A stretch of DNA of 24,368 nt from Salmonirosea sp038204185 (GCA_038204185.1 JBBRDE010000045.1:1-24368), one strand, 5' to 3'. Numbered from the stretch's first letter, positions 7,110-15,874 are shown. Notes: generated from the sequence alone by a model not told the origin. Numbers and translations: made by a program.

Positions 7110-7502
7110 ATGGAAAAGCACAAGTTTACCACGGAGTATGAATTAAGGTCTTCTCCAAAGGTACTCTTTCCCTACATTAGCACTGCCTCCGGATTGGAGC
7201 AATGGTTTGCCGAGAAAGTAACCGTGCTGCCCGACCATCGCTTCGATTTCCAGTGGGATGGTAGTAGTCATTTTGCCCGGCAGACCGCCCATCGGCTTAA
7301 TAAGGCGGTTCGGTTCGAATTTGAGGAGGACGGCGAATCGTCGGAAGACACGAATTTTGTGGAAATGAAGCTCGAAGTGAGTGATCTTACGCAAGCTACC
7401 TATATGAGAATCGTTGATCATTCACAATCCATGGACGAGGATGAACTTTCTTCATTGTGGAATGGCTTAATGGATAGTCTGAAAGAAATTGTGGGTAGTT
7501 AA
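7110..7502 (+). CDS. START-like (AHSA1/SRPBCC fold) protein
   Basis: 130 aa from the ATG at 7110; the frame extends upstream to a TTG at 7020, but the family begins MEKHKF..EYEL and the extra 30 residues look like translated leader. The fold is suggested by YELRSSPKVLFPYISTASGL (helix-grip start), LEQWFAEKV and a C-terminal amphipathic helix LWNGLMDSLKEIV. Bacteroidota carry a conserved ~130-aa 'START-like domain' protein of this form; no biochemical role is established. Its stop TAA is directly followed by the ATG of the LptF/LptG-type permease, implying tight co-expression and perhaps a role in lipid or envelope handling (inference). Confidence 0.82.
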   Translation: MEKHKFTTEYELRSSPKVLFPYISTASGLEQWFAEKVTVLPDHRFDFQWDGSSHFARQTAHRLNKAVRFEFEEDGESSEDTNFVEMKLEVSDLTQATYMRIVDHSQSMDEDELSSLWNGLMDSLKEIVGS

Positions 7503-9002
7503 ATGAAGAAGCTTGATAAGCTGGTTTTGATGTCTTTCTGGGGGCCGTTCCTCATTACCTTGTCTGTAGTGGTGTTCATATTCCTGATGCGGATTATGAT
7601 CTCCTACATCGACGAATTTGTATCCAAAGACGTCGGGCTATCGGAATACACCCGTCTATTCTCGTACTTTGCTATGAGTACCATTCCCATCGCCTTGCCA
7701 TTGGCGATGTTGCTCTCTTCGCTCATGGCCTTTGGTAATCTGGGCGAATTCTTCGAACTGACGGCGCTAAAAAGTGCTGGTATTTCGGTGGTACGGGTGA
7801 TGGTACCCCTCTTTGTAATTGCTCTGGTGGTCAGTGTTTTCTCCTTCTTCTTTAACGACCGGGTGGTACCCTGGGCCAATCTGAAAGGGTATAGTCTGTT
7901 GTATGATATTAAGACAACCAAAGCCACCTTGAAAATCAAAGAGGGGATCTTTTATAATGACCTTCCAGGTTATAGCATCAAGGTGGACAAGAAAGTGCCG
8001 AACTCCAACACGATGCTCGGGATGATCATCTATAAGCACGATAATCGTTCCTTCGAGCGCGGCAACACACAGGTAATTCTGGCGGATTCGGGGAAAATGT
8101 ATACGATCAATAATAACGGCTACCTGGTTATCGAGTTATTTCACGGCAACAACTATCAGGAGGTGGTTAATGCTACCGGAGATCGATCGCTGGCTTATGT
8201 GTCCAATGGGCCGCCTAATCTGCAAACTAACACTAACTTTATGCGGAATGGCTTTGACGAGTACAAACTCGTGGTAAGCATGGAGTCTTTTGGCCTAAAA
8301 AGGACCGATGAGGAAATGTTCAAGTACCACGAATACATGAAAAATATTGACGACCTCACCCAAACTACTGACTCCCTTCGGAAGGATTATGCCCGTACTC
8401 GCGACAATCTCATTCCAAACAGCCAGCAGTATTATTCCTATAAGTTTAAAGTAGACAGCCCCTATGCTGAAAAACTCACGGCTGGAAAATGGGCGGATTC
8501 GCTACTAAACCAATCTGTTGCTGACAGTACCAAGAGAGTGATTCTTTCTAATGCCAAAAGTGCGGCCGCCAGCGTTGGGAGTTTTGCAAAATCTAATGCT
8601 GAGTACCTGGAGAACAAGCGTAAGGAGGGCAATCGTTATGAACTGGAAAAATTGCATAAGTATACACAGGCCTTTTCCTGCTTCGTCATGTTTCTTATAG
8701 GGGCTCCCTTAGGAGCTATTATCAAGAAGGGCGGGTTTGGGGTACCGGTACTGGTTTCTATCATTTTCTTTATTCTGATGTATGTATTGACCATCCAGGG
8801 TGATAAATATGTCAAGGACGGTCTGCTGAATGTTACGGTTGGAGCCTGGCTGGCTAATTCAATACTGTTGTTGATCGGACTTTATTTTGTAGACAGAGCC
8901 CGAAGAGATTCCCGTATTTTTGAAAAGGACGTGTACCTGATGCAGTGGAATCGGTTGAAAAAAAGGTACCTCACTCCAAAAGCTATTATCGAAACAGCTT
9001 AG
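7503..9002 (+). CDS. LptF/LptG-family LPS export permease (YjgP/YjgQ)
   Basis: 499 aa, longer than E. coli LptF/G (~360 aa) because of an extended periplasmic region, common in Bacteroidota. Three N-terminal membrane helices (about 8-30, 50-75, 95-118, the last ending in NDRVVPWAN, a family signature), then a large periplasmic beta-jellyroll (about 125-380, with KIKEGIFYNDLPGYSIKV at its start), then three C-terminal helices from about 393 (CFVMFLIGAPLGAI..KGGFG is typical). It forms the membrane part of the Lpt ABC transporter that extracts lipopolysaccharide from the inner membrane and passes it to LptC/LptA. LptF cannot be told from LptG by sequence alone here. Starts immediately after the START-like gene stop. 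Confidence 0.93.
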   Translation: MKKLDKLVLMSFWGPFLITLSVVVFIFLMRIMISYIDEFVSKDVGLSEYTRLFSYFAMSTIPIALPLAMLLSSLMAFGNLGEFFELTALKSAGISVVRVMVPLFVIALVVSVFSFFFNDRVVPWANLKGYSLLYDIKTTKATLKIKEGIFYNDLPGYSIKVDKKVPNSNTMLGMIIYKHDNRSFERGNTQVILADSGKMYTINNNGYLVIELFHGNNYQEVVNATGDRSLAYVSNGPPNLQTNTNFMRNGFDEYKLVVSMESFGLKRTDEEMFKYHEYMKNIDDLTQTTDSLRKDYARTRDNLIPNSQQYYSYKFKVDSPYAEKLTAGKWADSLLNQSVADSTKRVILSNAKSAAASVGSFAKSNAEYLENKRKEGNRYELEKLHKYTQAFSCFVMFLIGAPLGAIIKKGGFGVPVLVSIIFFILMYVLTIQGDKYVKDGLLNVTVGAWLANSILLLIGLYFVDRARRDSRIFEKDVYLMQWNRLKKRYLTPKAIIETA

Positions 9003-9026
9003 CACAGCCGGGGTAGGAGCTAAGTT
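8996..9026 (+). terminator. Possible weak terminator after the LPS permease gene
   Basis: AGCTTAGC (8996-9003, containing the stop codon) pairs with GCTAAGTT (9019-9026), 8 bp with one G-U, loop 15 nt, followed by only three T's in total. Weak; may simply protect the mRNA end. Confidence 0.3.
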
Positions 9027-9094
9027 TAGGTCCTGAAATGGCGTGTTTTTGCAGGAATATCCCCATTCATTACTCATATCTCATAACTATTGCG

Positions 9095-9102
9095 TACTTT
9101 TG
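9095..9102 (+). promoter_or_regulatory. -7 promoter element of rpsO
   Basis: TACTTTTG is an exact TAnnTTTG match 39 nt before the rpsO start. No convincing TTG is present at the -33 distance. Confidence 0.5.
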
Positions 9103-9141
9103 CGGCTGTTTTTATTCATAATTTAATCTGTTGTTACAATC

Positions 9142-9417
9142 ATGTATTTAACCACGGACAAGAAGAAAGAGATCTTCGAAAACCAGGGATTTAAGAAATC
9201 AGCGTCAGACACTGGGTCTGCAGAATCACAAATTGCGCTATTCACGTACCGCATCAACTATCTGACTGAGCACCTCAAAACGCATAAGAAAGATAATGAT
9301 ACGCGCCGGGGGCTGGTTAAGCTGGTAGGCAAGCGCCGCAGCTTACTGGATTATCTGCACAATACCGAAATCACCCGGTACCGGGCGATCATTGCCGATT
9401 TAGGTCTCAGGAAGTAG
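9142..9417 (+). CDS. rpsO: 30S ribosomal protein S15
   Basis: 91 aa, typical size (88-91). Family signatures are intact: DTGSAESQIALFTYRI at about 23-38, LTEHLKTHKKDNDTRRGL at about 41-58, and the C-terminal RRSLLDYL and YRAIIADLGLRK. S15 binds 16S rRNA in the central domain and nucleates the platform of the small subunit. As in many bacteria it lies just upstream of pnp, but here a strong terminator (9431-9470) and a 216-nt gap separate the two genes, so they are probably transcribed independently for the most part. Confidence 0.98.
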   Translation: MYLTTDKKKEIFENQGFKKSASDTGSAESQIALFTYRINYLTEHLKTHKKDNDTRRGLVKLVGKRRSLLDYLHNTEITRYRAIIADLGLRK

Positions 9418-9430
9418 CCTTTAAAACAGG

Positions 9431-9470
9431 AAATCAGGGAATTTGCAGGAGTGCGAATTCCCTGATTTTT
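9431..9470 (+). terminator. Intrinsic terminator of rpsO
   Basis: Perfect 13-bp stem, AAATCAGGGAATT (9431-9443) with its complement at 9456-9468, 12-nt loop, ending in TTTTT (9466-9470). Located 13 nt after the rpsO stop. Confidence 0.9.
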
Positions 9471-9633
9471 AGTACCTAATTCACCAAATTGGTTCAATTC
9501 AGGACCATTCGCTAATAAATCGAACAATTTAGTCGAGTAGGCAGATATATATAGGGAGCGCTCTGCTTTCTATTCAATATTCAATATAGCGGTTCTTAAT
9601 AAGCGGTCATTCATCCAATCTATCCAACACTTT
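9471..9633. other. Intergenic leader region of pnp
   Basis: 163 nt between the rpsO terminator and pnp. No exact TAnnTTTG box. Visible elements: ATATATAT beside the perfect 8-bp palindrome GAGCGCTC (around 9556-9563), enclosed by GCAGA and TCTGC, and a short tandem ATTCAAT-ATTCAAT. The pnp promoter must lie here; its position is undetermined. Confidence 0.4.
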
Positions 9634-11769
9634 ATGCAATTTAATGTCGTAACTAAGACAATCACCTTACCCGATAACAGAACAATCACCATCGAAACAG
9701 GAAAATTGGCCAAGCAAGCCGATGGATCTGTGGTAGTCCGGATGGGCGATACAATGCTTCTGGCTACTGTTGTGGCTAAAACAGATATTAAACCTGGGGT
9801 CGACTTTCTACCCCTTTCCGTAGATTATCAGGAAAAATTTGCCTCAGCAGGCCGGATTCCAGGCAGCTTCATGCGCCGGGAAGGTCGCCTTTCTGACCAC
9901 GAAGTACTCGTTTGCCGCATAGTCGACCGCGCTTTAAGGCCCCTGTTCCCCAACGACTACCATGCCGACACGCAAATTAATATAATGCTGGCTTCAGCCG
10001 ATGCCGAGGTACTTCCCGATGCTCTGGCATGCCTGGCCGCTTCGGCAGCTCTTATCGTTTCGGATATTCCCTATCAGGGTCCCGCATCGGAAGTACGTGT
10101 GGCCAAAATCGATGGTAAGTATGTAGTAAATCCCAAGACTTCCGATCTGGCACGGGCCACGCTCGAACTAATGGTTGGTGCCACCGAAAAGGACATCACC
10201 ATGGTGGAGGGTGAACTCGACGAAGCCCAGGAAGAGGAAATCATCGAAGCGCTCAAAGTAGCCCACGAAGTAATTAAAGATCAGTGCCGGGTGCTGAAAG
10301 AATTAGAGGCCGCTGTAGGTAAAACCGAAAAACGTACTTACGAAGGCGATCCCGGCGATCCCGAACTGGAAGCCCGGGTCCGAGCACACTGTTACGACAA
10401 GGTGTATGCCGTAGCCGCACAAGGCTCCGCCAATAAGCAGGTTCGGAAAGATGGCGCCAAAGCGGTACTTGCTGAGTTTATGGAGACTATCGGCCCGGAT
10501 GAGGAAATTGACCAATCTTTAATAAAGCGCTATTTTCACGATCTGGAATACGATGCATCACGTCGTTTAGTGCTCGATGAGCGTGTTCGATTAGATGGCC
10601 GGAAACTTAACCAGGTACGTCCCATCGCTGCCGAAGTCGATTTCCTGCCCGGCGCTCACGGTTCAGCACTTTTCACCCGGGGTGAAACCCAGTCACTTAC
10701 TACCGTGACCCTGGGTACCAAAATGGATGAACAGATTGTAGATACAGCTATGTACTACGGATACAGCAAATTCATGCTTCATTATAACTTCCCCGGATTT
10801 TCAACGGGTGAAGTAAAGCCCAACCGCGGTCCCGGACGTAGGGAAGTAGGTCATGGAAACCTGGCATTGCGCGCTTTGAAGAAGGTACTACCTCAGCAGG
10901 AGGACAATCCCTACACGATTCGTATTGTATCTGATATTCTGGAATCGAATGGCTCATCGTCTATGGCCACCGTTTGCGCGGGTTCGCTGGCATTGATGGA
11001 CTCGGGTTTGAAAATCAAGGCTCCTGTTTCTGGTATTGCCATGGGTTTAATTTCAGATCCTGAAACTGGAAAATACGCGGTACTTTCTGACATTCTGGGG
11101 GATGAAGATCACCTGGGTGATATGGACTTTAAAGTAACGGGTACTGCCAAGGGAATCACAGCCTGCCAGATGGACATTAAGGTGGATGGCCTTTCGTATG
11201 AGGTACTAACTGAGGCCTTGATGCAGGCCAAAGAAGGTCGGCTTCATATTCTGAACGAAATGAGCAAGGCACTTGCTGAGCCGCGTCCGGATTTGAAACC
11301 ACATACCCCACGGGCAATAGTAATCAAGATCGAGCGCGAGATGATTGGCGCGGTTATTGGACCGGGCGGTAAGGTAGTTCAGGATATTCAAAAAGAGTCG
11401 GGTGCTACTGTATCGATTGAGGAGAAAGACAATGCTGGTTATGTGAGTGTATTCTCGGCCAACAAAGAGGCCATGGATAAGGCAGTTTCCCGAATCAGAG
11501 GCATTGTGATGGTACCCGAAGTAGGGGAGGAGTATACTGGAAAAGTTAAAACAATCATGCCTTTCGGTGCCTTCGTTGAATTCCTACCAGGTAAGGATGG
11601 ATTATTGCACATTTCTGAGATTAAATGGGAGCGACTCGAAAATATGGATGGTGTGCTTGAGGTAGGCGAAGAAGTCAAAGTGAAGCTTGTGGAGGTAGAC
11701 AAGAAGACAGGTAAGTACCGTTTGTCGCGTAAAGTCTTGCTTCCCAAACCGGAAAATAAGAATTCTTAA
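9634..11769 (+). CDS. pnp: Polynucleotide phosphorylase (PNPase)
   Basis: 711 aa, full length. Two RNase PH-like domains flank a helical linker; the first includes FMRREGRLSDHE (substrate-binding FxRR loop) and the second contains GDEDHLGDMDFKV, whose aspartates form the catalytic metal site. A KH domain follows (IGPGGKVVQDIQ, GxxG loop), then a C-terminal S1 domain (GKVKTIMPFGAFVEFLPGKD). The enzyme degrades RNA 3' to 5' using phosphate, yielding nucleoside diphosphates, and can add 3' tails. Located downstream of rpsO as in many bacteria. The leader may carry autoregulatory structure as in E. coli, but none is provable here. The sigma factor gene follows after 74 nt with no terminator. Confidence 0.98.
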   Translation: MQFNVVTKTITLPDNRTITIETGKLAKQADGSVVVRMGDTMLLATVVAKTDIKPGVDFLPLSVDYQEKFASAGRIPGSFMRREGRLSDHEVLVCRIVDRALRPLFPNDYHADTQINIMLASADAEVLPDALACLAASAALIVSDIPYQGPASEVRVAKIDGKYVVNPKTSDLARATLELMVGATEKDITMVEGELDEAQEEEIIEALKVAHEVIKDQCRVLKELEAAVGKTEKRTYEGDPGDPELEARVRAHCYDKVYAVAAQGSANKQVRKDGAKAVLAEFMETIGPDEEIDQSLIKRYFHDLEYDASRRLVLDERVRLDGRKLNQVRPIAAEVDFLPGAHGSALFTRGETQSLTTVTLGTKMDEQIVDTAMYYGYSKFMLHYNFPGFSTGEVKPNRGPGRREVGHGNLALRALKKVLPQQEDNPYTIRIVSDILESNGSSSMATVCAGSLALMDSGLKIKAPVSGIAMGLISDPETGKYAVLSDILGDEDHLGDMDFKVTGTAKGITACQMDIKVDGLSYEVLTEALMQAKEGRLHILNEMSKALAEPRPDLKPHTPRAIVIKIEREMIGAVIGPGGKVVQDIQKESGATVSIEEKDNAGYVSVFSANKEAMDKAVSRIRGIVMVPEVGEEYTGKVKTIMPFGAFVEFLPGKDGLLHISEIKWERLENMDGVLEVGEEVKVKLVEVDKKTGKYRLSRKVLLPKPENKNS

Positions 11770-11843
11770 TATATTATTTTTCCGATATGAAATGATTTCG
11801 GCGCACTTCGCGTTATACATTCAATAGACTTATATTATTATAG

Positions 11844-12707
11844 ATGAGACAGCTAAAAATCAGCAAACAGATTACCAACCGGGAAAGCCAGTCCCTCGAC
11901 AAATATTTACAGGAGATTGGCAAGGTGGATTTGTTAACCCCTGACGAAGAAGTAACGTTGGCTCAAAAAATTCGGGATGGTGACCAACTGGCACTTGAAC
12001 GGCTGACCAAAGCAAACCTTCGGTTCGTGGTGTCGGTAGCCAAGCAGTACCAGAATCAGGGACTATCGCTGGGGGATTTGATTAATGAGGGGAATTTGGG
12101 ATTGATAAAAGCTGCTCAACGTTTTGATGAAACCCGGGGATTCAAATTTATTTCGTACGCGGTATGGTGGATTCGCCAATCGATTCTGCAGGCATTGGCT
12201 GAGCAGTCGCGGATTGTGCGCCTTCCTTTGAATCGGGTAGGATCCCTCAATAAAATATCGAAGACATTCTCAGAATTGGAACAACGCTTCGAGCGTGAGC
12301 CTTCGCCGGAAGAATTGGCAGAAGTACTTGAAATATCTTCTTCGGAAGTAGTCGATACCATGAAAATTTCCGGACGCCATGTTTCGATGGATGCTCCGTT
12401 CGTGCAGGGTGAAGAAAACAGCCTGTTGGATGTACTGGAAAACGATCTGGAAGATAAGCCCGACTCGGGCCTGGTAAATGAGTCACTTCGCAAGGAAGTT
12501 CAACGCGCGCTCTGTACCCTGACCCAACGTGAGGCCGACGTGATTGCGCTTTACTTTGGTTTGAACGGTGAACACGCTATGACATTGGAAGAGATTGGCG
12601 AGAAGTTTAATCTTACCCGCGAACGCGTCCGCCAAATCAAGGAGAAAGCCATCCGTCGTTTGCGTCACGCCTCCCGGAGCAAAGCCCTCAAAACATATCT
12701 GGGATAA
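11844..12707 (+). CDS. rpoD: Primary RNA polymerase sigma factor (RpoD/SigA family)
   Basis: 287 aa, the short form typical of Bacteroidota because region 1.1 is missing. Region 1.2 is at about 18-45 (SLDKYLQEIGKVDLLTPDEE), region 2 includes NLRFVVSVAKQYQ and the -10 reading helix FKFISYAVWWIRQSILQAL, region 3 starts at VRLPLNRV, and region 4.2 holds the helix-turn-helix TLEEIGEKFNLTRERVRQIK. It directs RNA polymerase to housekeeping promoters; in this phylum these are TTG/TAnnTTTG, the elements seen at several places in this window. A strong terminator follows the gene. Start chosen at the only ATG giving the conserved MRQLKI N-terminus. Confidence 0.96.
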   Translation: MRQLKISKQITNRESQSLDKYLQEIGKVDLLTPDEEVTLAQKIRDGDQLALERLTKANLRFVVSVAKQYQNQGLSLGDLINEGNLGLIKAAQRFDETRGFKFISYAVWWIRQSILQALAEQSRIVRLPLNRVGSLNKISKTFSELEQRFEREPSPEELAEVLEISSSEVVDTMKISGRHVSMDAPFVQGEENSLLDVLENDLEDKPDSGLVNESLRKEVQRALCTLTQREADVIALYFGLNGEHAMTLEEIGEKFNLTRERVRQIKEKAIRRLRHASRSKALKTYLG

Positions 12708-12730
12708 TACATTCCATGAGTAAAAAGATT

Positions 12731-12760
12731 AGAAGCCTCTGTAAAAGGAGGCTTTTTTTA
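12731..12760 (+). terminator. Intrinsic terminator of the sigma factor gene
   Basis: AAGCCTC (12733-12739) pairs with GAGGCTT (12748-12754), loop about 8 nt, followed by seven T's to 12759. It ends only 14 nt before the menD start codon. Confidence 0.88.
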
Positions 12761-12773
12761 TGAACATTTTTCT

Positions 12774-14495
12774 ATGGCCATTTTACAACCCCTCATCGAT
12801 CTGGTCGAGCTATGCCGTTTGCACGGTGTGACGCGGGCCGTAATTTCACCTGGTTCCCGGAGTGCTGCTTTGACTCTGGCGCTGGCTCGTAATCCAAATA
12901 TTCAATGTACGGTGGTTATGGATGAACGGGCGGCGGGATTCATTGCGATGGGCATGGCGCAGCAACTTGGAAAACCTGTAATTTTGGTATGTACTTCGGG
13001 ATCGGCATCGTATAATTTTGCACCTGCCGTTGCGGAAGCATTTTTCCAACACATTCCACTGCTGATACTTACTGCCGATCGACCTAACGAATGGATACAT
13101 CAAAACGATGGGCAAACAATTTACCAAAACGGAATATATGGTCGCCATGTTAAAGCAGGGTATGAGCTACCAGCTGATTATGATCACCCAGATGCCGAAT
13201 GGTATATTAACCGGAGCGTTAATGAGGCATTGCTGACAACCATGGAAAAACCGTTTGGACCAGTACACATTAATGTACCGATTCGGGAGCCTTTTTATCC
13301 TCAAAGAAATGAAATGCTAATTCCTTCACAGAATATTAGGAAGGTAGACCGAGTTGAAAGCCAGCTTACCCTGTCACCTGAGGTGTGGCATTCTCTGCTA
13401 GATGAATGGGAGGATACTGAAAAAATCCTGGTGGCAGTAGGGCAGTATTTGCCGGGGAGTGATTTGCCGATGCTTTTGACAAAACTGACCGAAGAATTTC
13501 AGATTCCGGTTTTGGGTGAAAGTCTGGGTAATTTAGATGTGCATGAATTAAGCCTGAGTCGGCAGGATTTGATTTTGGGAGATATGGATAACTCACATTT
13601 ACAGGCAGACCTGTTGATTACTGTAGGACAATCCTTTATTTCTAAGAATTTTAAAAAATTCATTCGGGAGAATCCTCCTAGAAATCATTGGCATATTTCC
13701 GAAGAATTGCACTTGATTGATCCGTTCAAAACCTTAACCCAACAGATTGTTGTATCGCCCGAATACTTCTTTTCGAAATTAACGGAAGATTTAGATTATC
13801 TTCATTTTGTCCAACACGATGAAGGCGGGCAGGATGAGGGTTATCTGCGAGACTGGCTGCACGCCGAAAACCAAAAGAAACGGCAATTAGCCCGTTTTAT
13901 AGATAATCTAACAACGTTCAGTGATCTAACAGCTGTGAAATACTTGTTAGATTACATTCCATCACCCAATCAGTTGCACGTAGCTAACAGTATGCCGGTG
14001 CGGTATGTTACTATGATGGGTGTTGATCGTGAGGGTATTGAGATGTACGCCAATCGCGGAACCAGCGGTATTGATGGCTGTTTGAGCACTGCGGTGGGAG
14101 CAGCTATGATTAGTCCGTTACCCGTGTATTTATTGGTAGGCGACGTAGCTTTTTTTTACGATCGGAATGGATTGTTGCTTTCAGATCTTCCAGAAAATCT
14201 TAAAATAGTATTACTCAATAATTCCGGAGGAACGATATTCAGGATCATAGATGGGCCTGCTTCTCAGCCGGAATTGGAGTCCTATTTTGAAACACGGCAT
14301 ACTTACACGGCCGAACGAACTGCCGCTGACTCGGGTTTAAATTATTTTTCGGTGGCCACTATGGGAGAATTACAAAACCAATGGGGTACGTTTGTCGCAG
14401 CTAAGGGACTTTCACTACTGGAAATAAAAACAGACCCGTTGGTAGACGCTCAAGTATTCAAGCAACTTAAGCAATCGATTCTGATGCGGGAGTAA
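12774..14495 (+). CDS. menD: 2-succinyl-5-enolpyruvyl-6-hydroxy-3-cyclohexene-1-carboxylate synthase (MenD)
   Basis: 573 aa, usual length. It is a thiamine-diphosphate enzyme that joins isochorismate and 2-oxoglutarate, the first committed step of menaquinone synthesis in the cytoplasm. Evidence: ISPGSRSAALT at 24-34, the ThDP-activating glutamate in MDERAAGF (E51), TSGSASYNFAPAVAEAF, the ThDP/Mg motif GDVAFFYDRNGLL in the C-terminal third, and the SMPVRYV and GTSGIDG segments typical of MenD. The start ATG lies 14 nt after the sigma-factor terminator, so its promoter must be upstream of or within that hairpin, or transcription depends on read-through. It converges with the TPR lipoprotein gene, 5 nt between stops. 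Confidence 0.96.
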   Translation: MAILQPLIDLVELCRLHGVTRAVISPGSRSAALTLALARNPNIQCTVVMDERAAGFIAMGMAQQLGKPVILVCTSGSASYNFAPAVAEAFFQHIPLLILTADRPNEWIHQNDGQTIYQNGIYGRHVKAGYELPADYDHPDAEWYINRSVNEALLTTMEKPFGPVHINVPIREPFYPQRNEMLIPSQNIRKVDRVESQLTLSPEVWHSLLDEWEDTEKILVAVGQYLPGSDLPMLLTKLTEEFQIPVLGESLGNLDVHELSLSRQDLILGDMDNSHLQADLLITVGQSFISKNFKKFIRENPPRNHWHISEELHLIDPFKTLTQQIVVSPEYFFSKLTEDLDYLHFVQHDEGGQDEGYLRDWLHAENQKKRQLARFIDNLTTFSDLTAVKYLLDYIPSPNQLHVANSMPVRYVTMMGVDREGIEMYANRGTSGIDGCLSTAVGAAMISPLPVYLLVGDVAFFYDRNGLLLSDLPENLKIVLLNNSGGTIFRIIDGPASQPELESYFETRHTYTAERTAADSGLNYFSVATMGELQNQWGTFVAAKGLSLLEIKTDPLVDAQVFKQLKQSILMRE

Positions 14496-14500
14496 AAATT

Positions 14501-15532
14501 TCATTTGCAGTGCTCACTATATTTTGCCGTGGCCATACTGTCCCCAAGGACGATTCCCTGATTCCATAAAGCACAGGCTTTAGCCTGATTCCCATTCTGC
14601 AAGTAAGCTTCCCCGGCATACCCATGCAATGATTCTACGAGCTGCGCTAGTGCCAGCGATTTCTCAAACGACGCAATAGAATTTTTAAGATCTTGTTTTT
14701 CTAGATAATATAAACCCAGATTGCGGAGGGCATATCCATTATCCGGCATATAATCCAGGGACCGGTTGATAAATTTGTAAGCTTCCTCGATATTGTCCGT
14801 TTGTAGTAATACGTACCCTTTGTTGTTGAGGCTAAGGGGATCGGCAGAATTCATACGCAGGGCGCGGTCCAGGTACGAAAGTGCTTTTTCCCATTTTGCC
14901 TCGCGGGAAGCCAGTAAACCTAGGTTATTGAGGGCTTGAAACTGATTGGGATTGATTTTTAGGGCTTGTTCAAAATCTTCAGCGGCTAAGGTGTATGCTT
15001 TCTGGGCAAAATAAATGGCTCCTCGATTAACGTACGCTTCCGCGTTTTTCGGATTTATGGCCAACGACATATCATATTCAGCAAGCGCGACGGGTTGGTT
15101 GTTTTTTCCAACAAACATGTTACCCTTAATCAAGTGGAATTGGGAAGAGTCGGCATAGGCATTAATCAGTTTGTTCAGGTCCCGTTCAGCATTATCCCAT
15201 TGGCTAAGTCGAGTTGCTGTTTCGGCTCGGGCAAGATAAGCGGGTAGGAGGGATTCGTCCTGGTCGATGGCAGTTGTAAATGCCAGCTTGGCTTCATTAA
15301 GTTGTCCTAGCGGAAGGTAGGCTAATCCTATATTTAGATAGGCGTCGGCAAATTCGGGGTTTTTCGCAATAGCTTCTTTGTAGAAACGGATCGCTTCCTG
15401 GTAATTTTTCTGGGTAAGTTGTACATTGCCTTTCAGGAAAAAAAGGTTAGCATCATCCTGATCGACCGACTGGCAACTGTAACCTCCCAATACCCCTATA
15501 ATCAATAAAGTAAATAATTTAGTGAACTTCAT
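14501..15532 (-). CDS. TPR-repeat lipoprotein
   Basis: 343 aa from the ATG complementary to 15530-15532, chosen because it directly precedes a lipoprotein signal: KLFTLLIIGVLGGYSC, with Cys at about residue 20. The residues after Cys are acidic (QSVDQDD), compatible with the Bacteroidota lipoprotein export signal that sends proteins to the cell surface (inference). The rest is a chain of about eight tetratricopeptide repeats, for example YQEAIRFYKEAIAKNPEFADAYLNIGLAY and KALSYLDRALRMNSADPLSLNNKGYVLL, which form a protein-binding superhelix. Partner unknown. Divergent from the small hypothetical gene with only 15 nt between starts. Confidence 0.85.
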   Translation of the reverse strand: MKFTKLFTLLIIGVLGGYSCQSVDQDDANLFFLKGNVQLTQKNYQEAIRFYKEAIAKNPEFADAYLNIGLAYLPLGQLNEAKLAFTTAIDQDESLLPAYLARAETATRLSQWDNAERDLNKLINAYADSSQFHLIKGNMFVGKNNQPVALAEYDMSLAINPKNAEAYVNRGAIYFAQKAYTLAAEDFEQALKINPNQFQALNNLGLLASREAKWEKALSYLDRALRMNSADPLSLNNKGYVLLQTDNIEEAYKFINRSLDYMPDNGYALRNLGLYYLEKQDLKNSIASFEKSLALAQLVESLHGYAGEAYLQNGNQAKACALWNQGIVLGDSMATAKYSEHCK

Positions 15533-15539
15533 ACGTTTG
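15532..15539 (+). promoter_or_regulatory. -7 promoter element overlapping the lipoprotein start codon
   Basis: TACGTTTG matches TAnnTTTG exactly. Its first base is the first base of the divergent TPR lipoprotein start codon (read on the opposite strand), and only 8 nt separate it from the ATG at 15548. Transcription from it would give an almost leaderless mRNA. No -33 TTG is evident. Confidence 0.4.
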
Positions 15540-15547
15540 AAATTACA

Positions 15548-15799
15548 ATGAGGTACCTTAAGAATATTCCCAATAGTCAGTACAAAATAAGCCTTTTTCA
15601 ATGGAATGGTAAATACATTGTGAAATTTGAGGCAGGCGGACACTACGAGCAAACCTTCAAATTGGACGAAACGGAAATCATGGCTGTCGAAGATATCGAC
15701 GCTATGTTGGATGACGTCTTTCTGAAAAGCGTAACCCAGCGCTTTGTTCAAATGGACCAGGATGTGCGCGATAGTTGCCAGCGTAACCAAATTGACTAA
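15548..15799 (+). CDS. Conserved small hypothetical protein
   Basis: 83 aa; I do not recognise a named family, although similar proteins appear to be present in other Cytophagales. It is cytoplasmic by sequence (no signal peptide or membrane helix), begins MRYLKNIPNSQYKISLFQWNG, and is predicted to start with beta-strands (KISLFQWNGKYIVKFEAG) and end in an acidic helix (DIDAMLDDVFLKSVTQRF). Codon use matches neighbours. It diverges from the TPR lipoprotein gene (15 nt between starts) with a TAnnTTTG box immediately upstream. Confidence 0.72.
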   Translation: MRYLKNIPNSQYKISLFQWNGKYIVKFEAGGHYEQTFKLDETEIMAVEDIDAMLDDVFLKSVTQRFVQMDQDVRDSCQRNQID

Positions 15800-15874
15800 G
15801 GACATTTTACATACGTAAATTCAGGCAGAAGCGTTAAATAGCAAGCCTTACAGTGCTATTTTGGGGAATATGCA

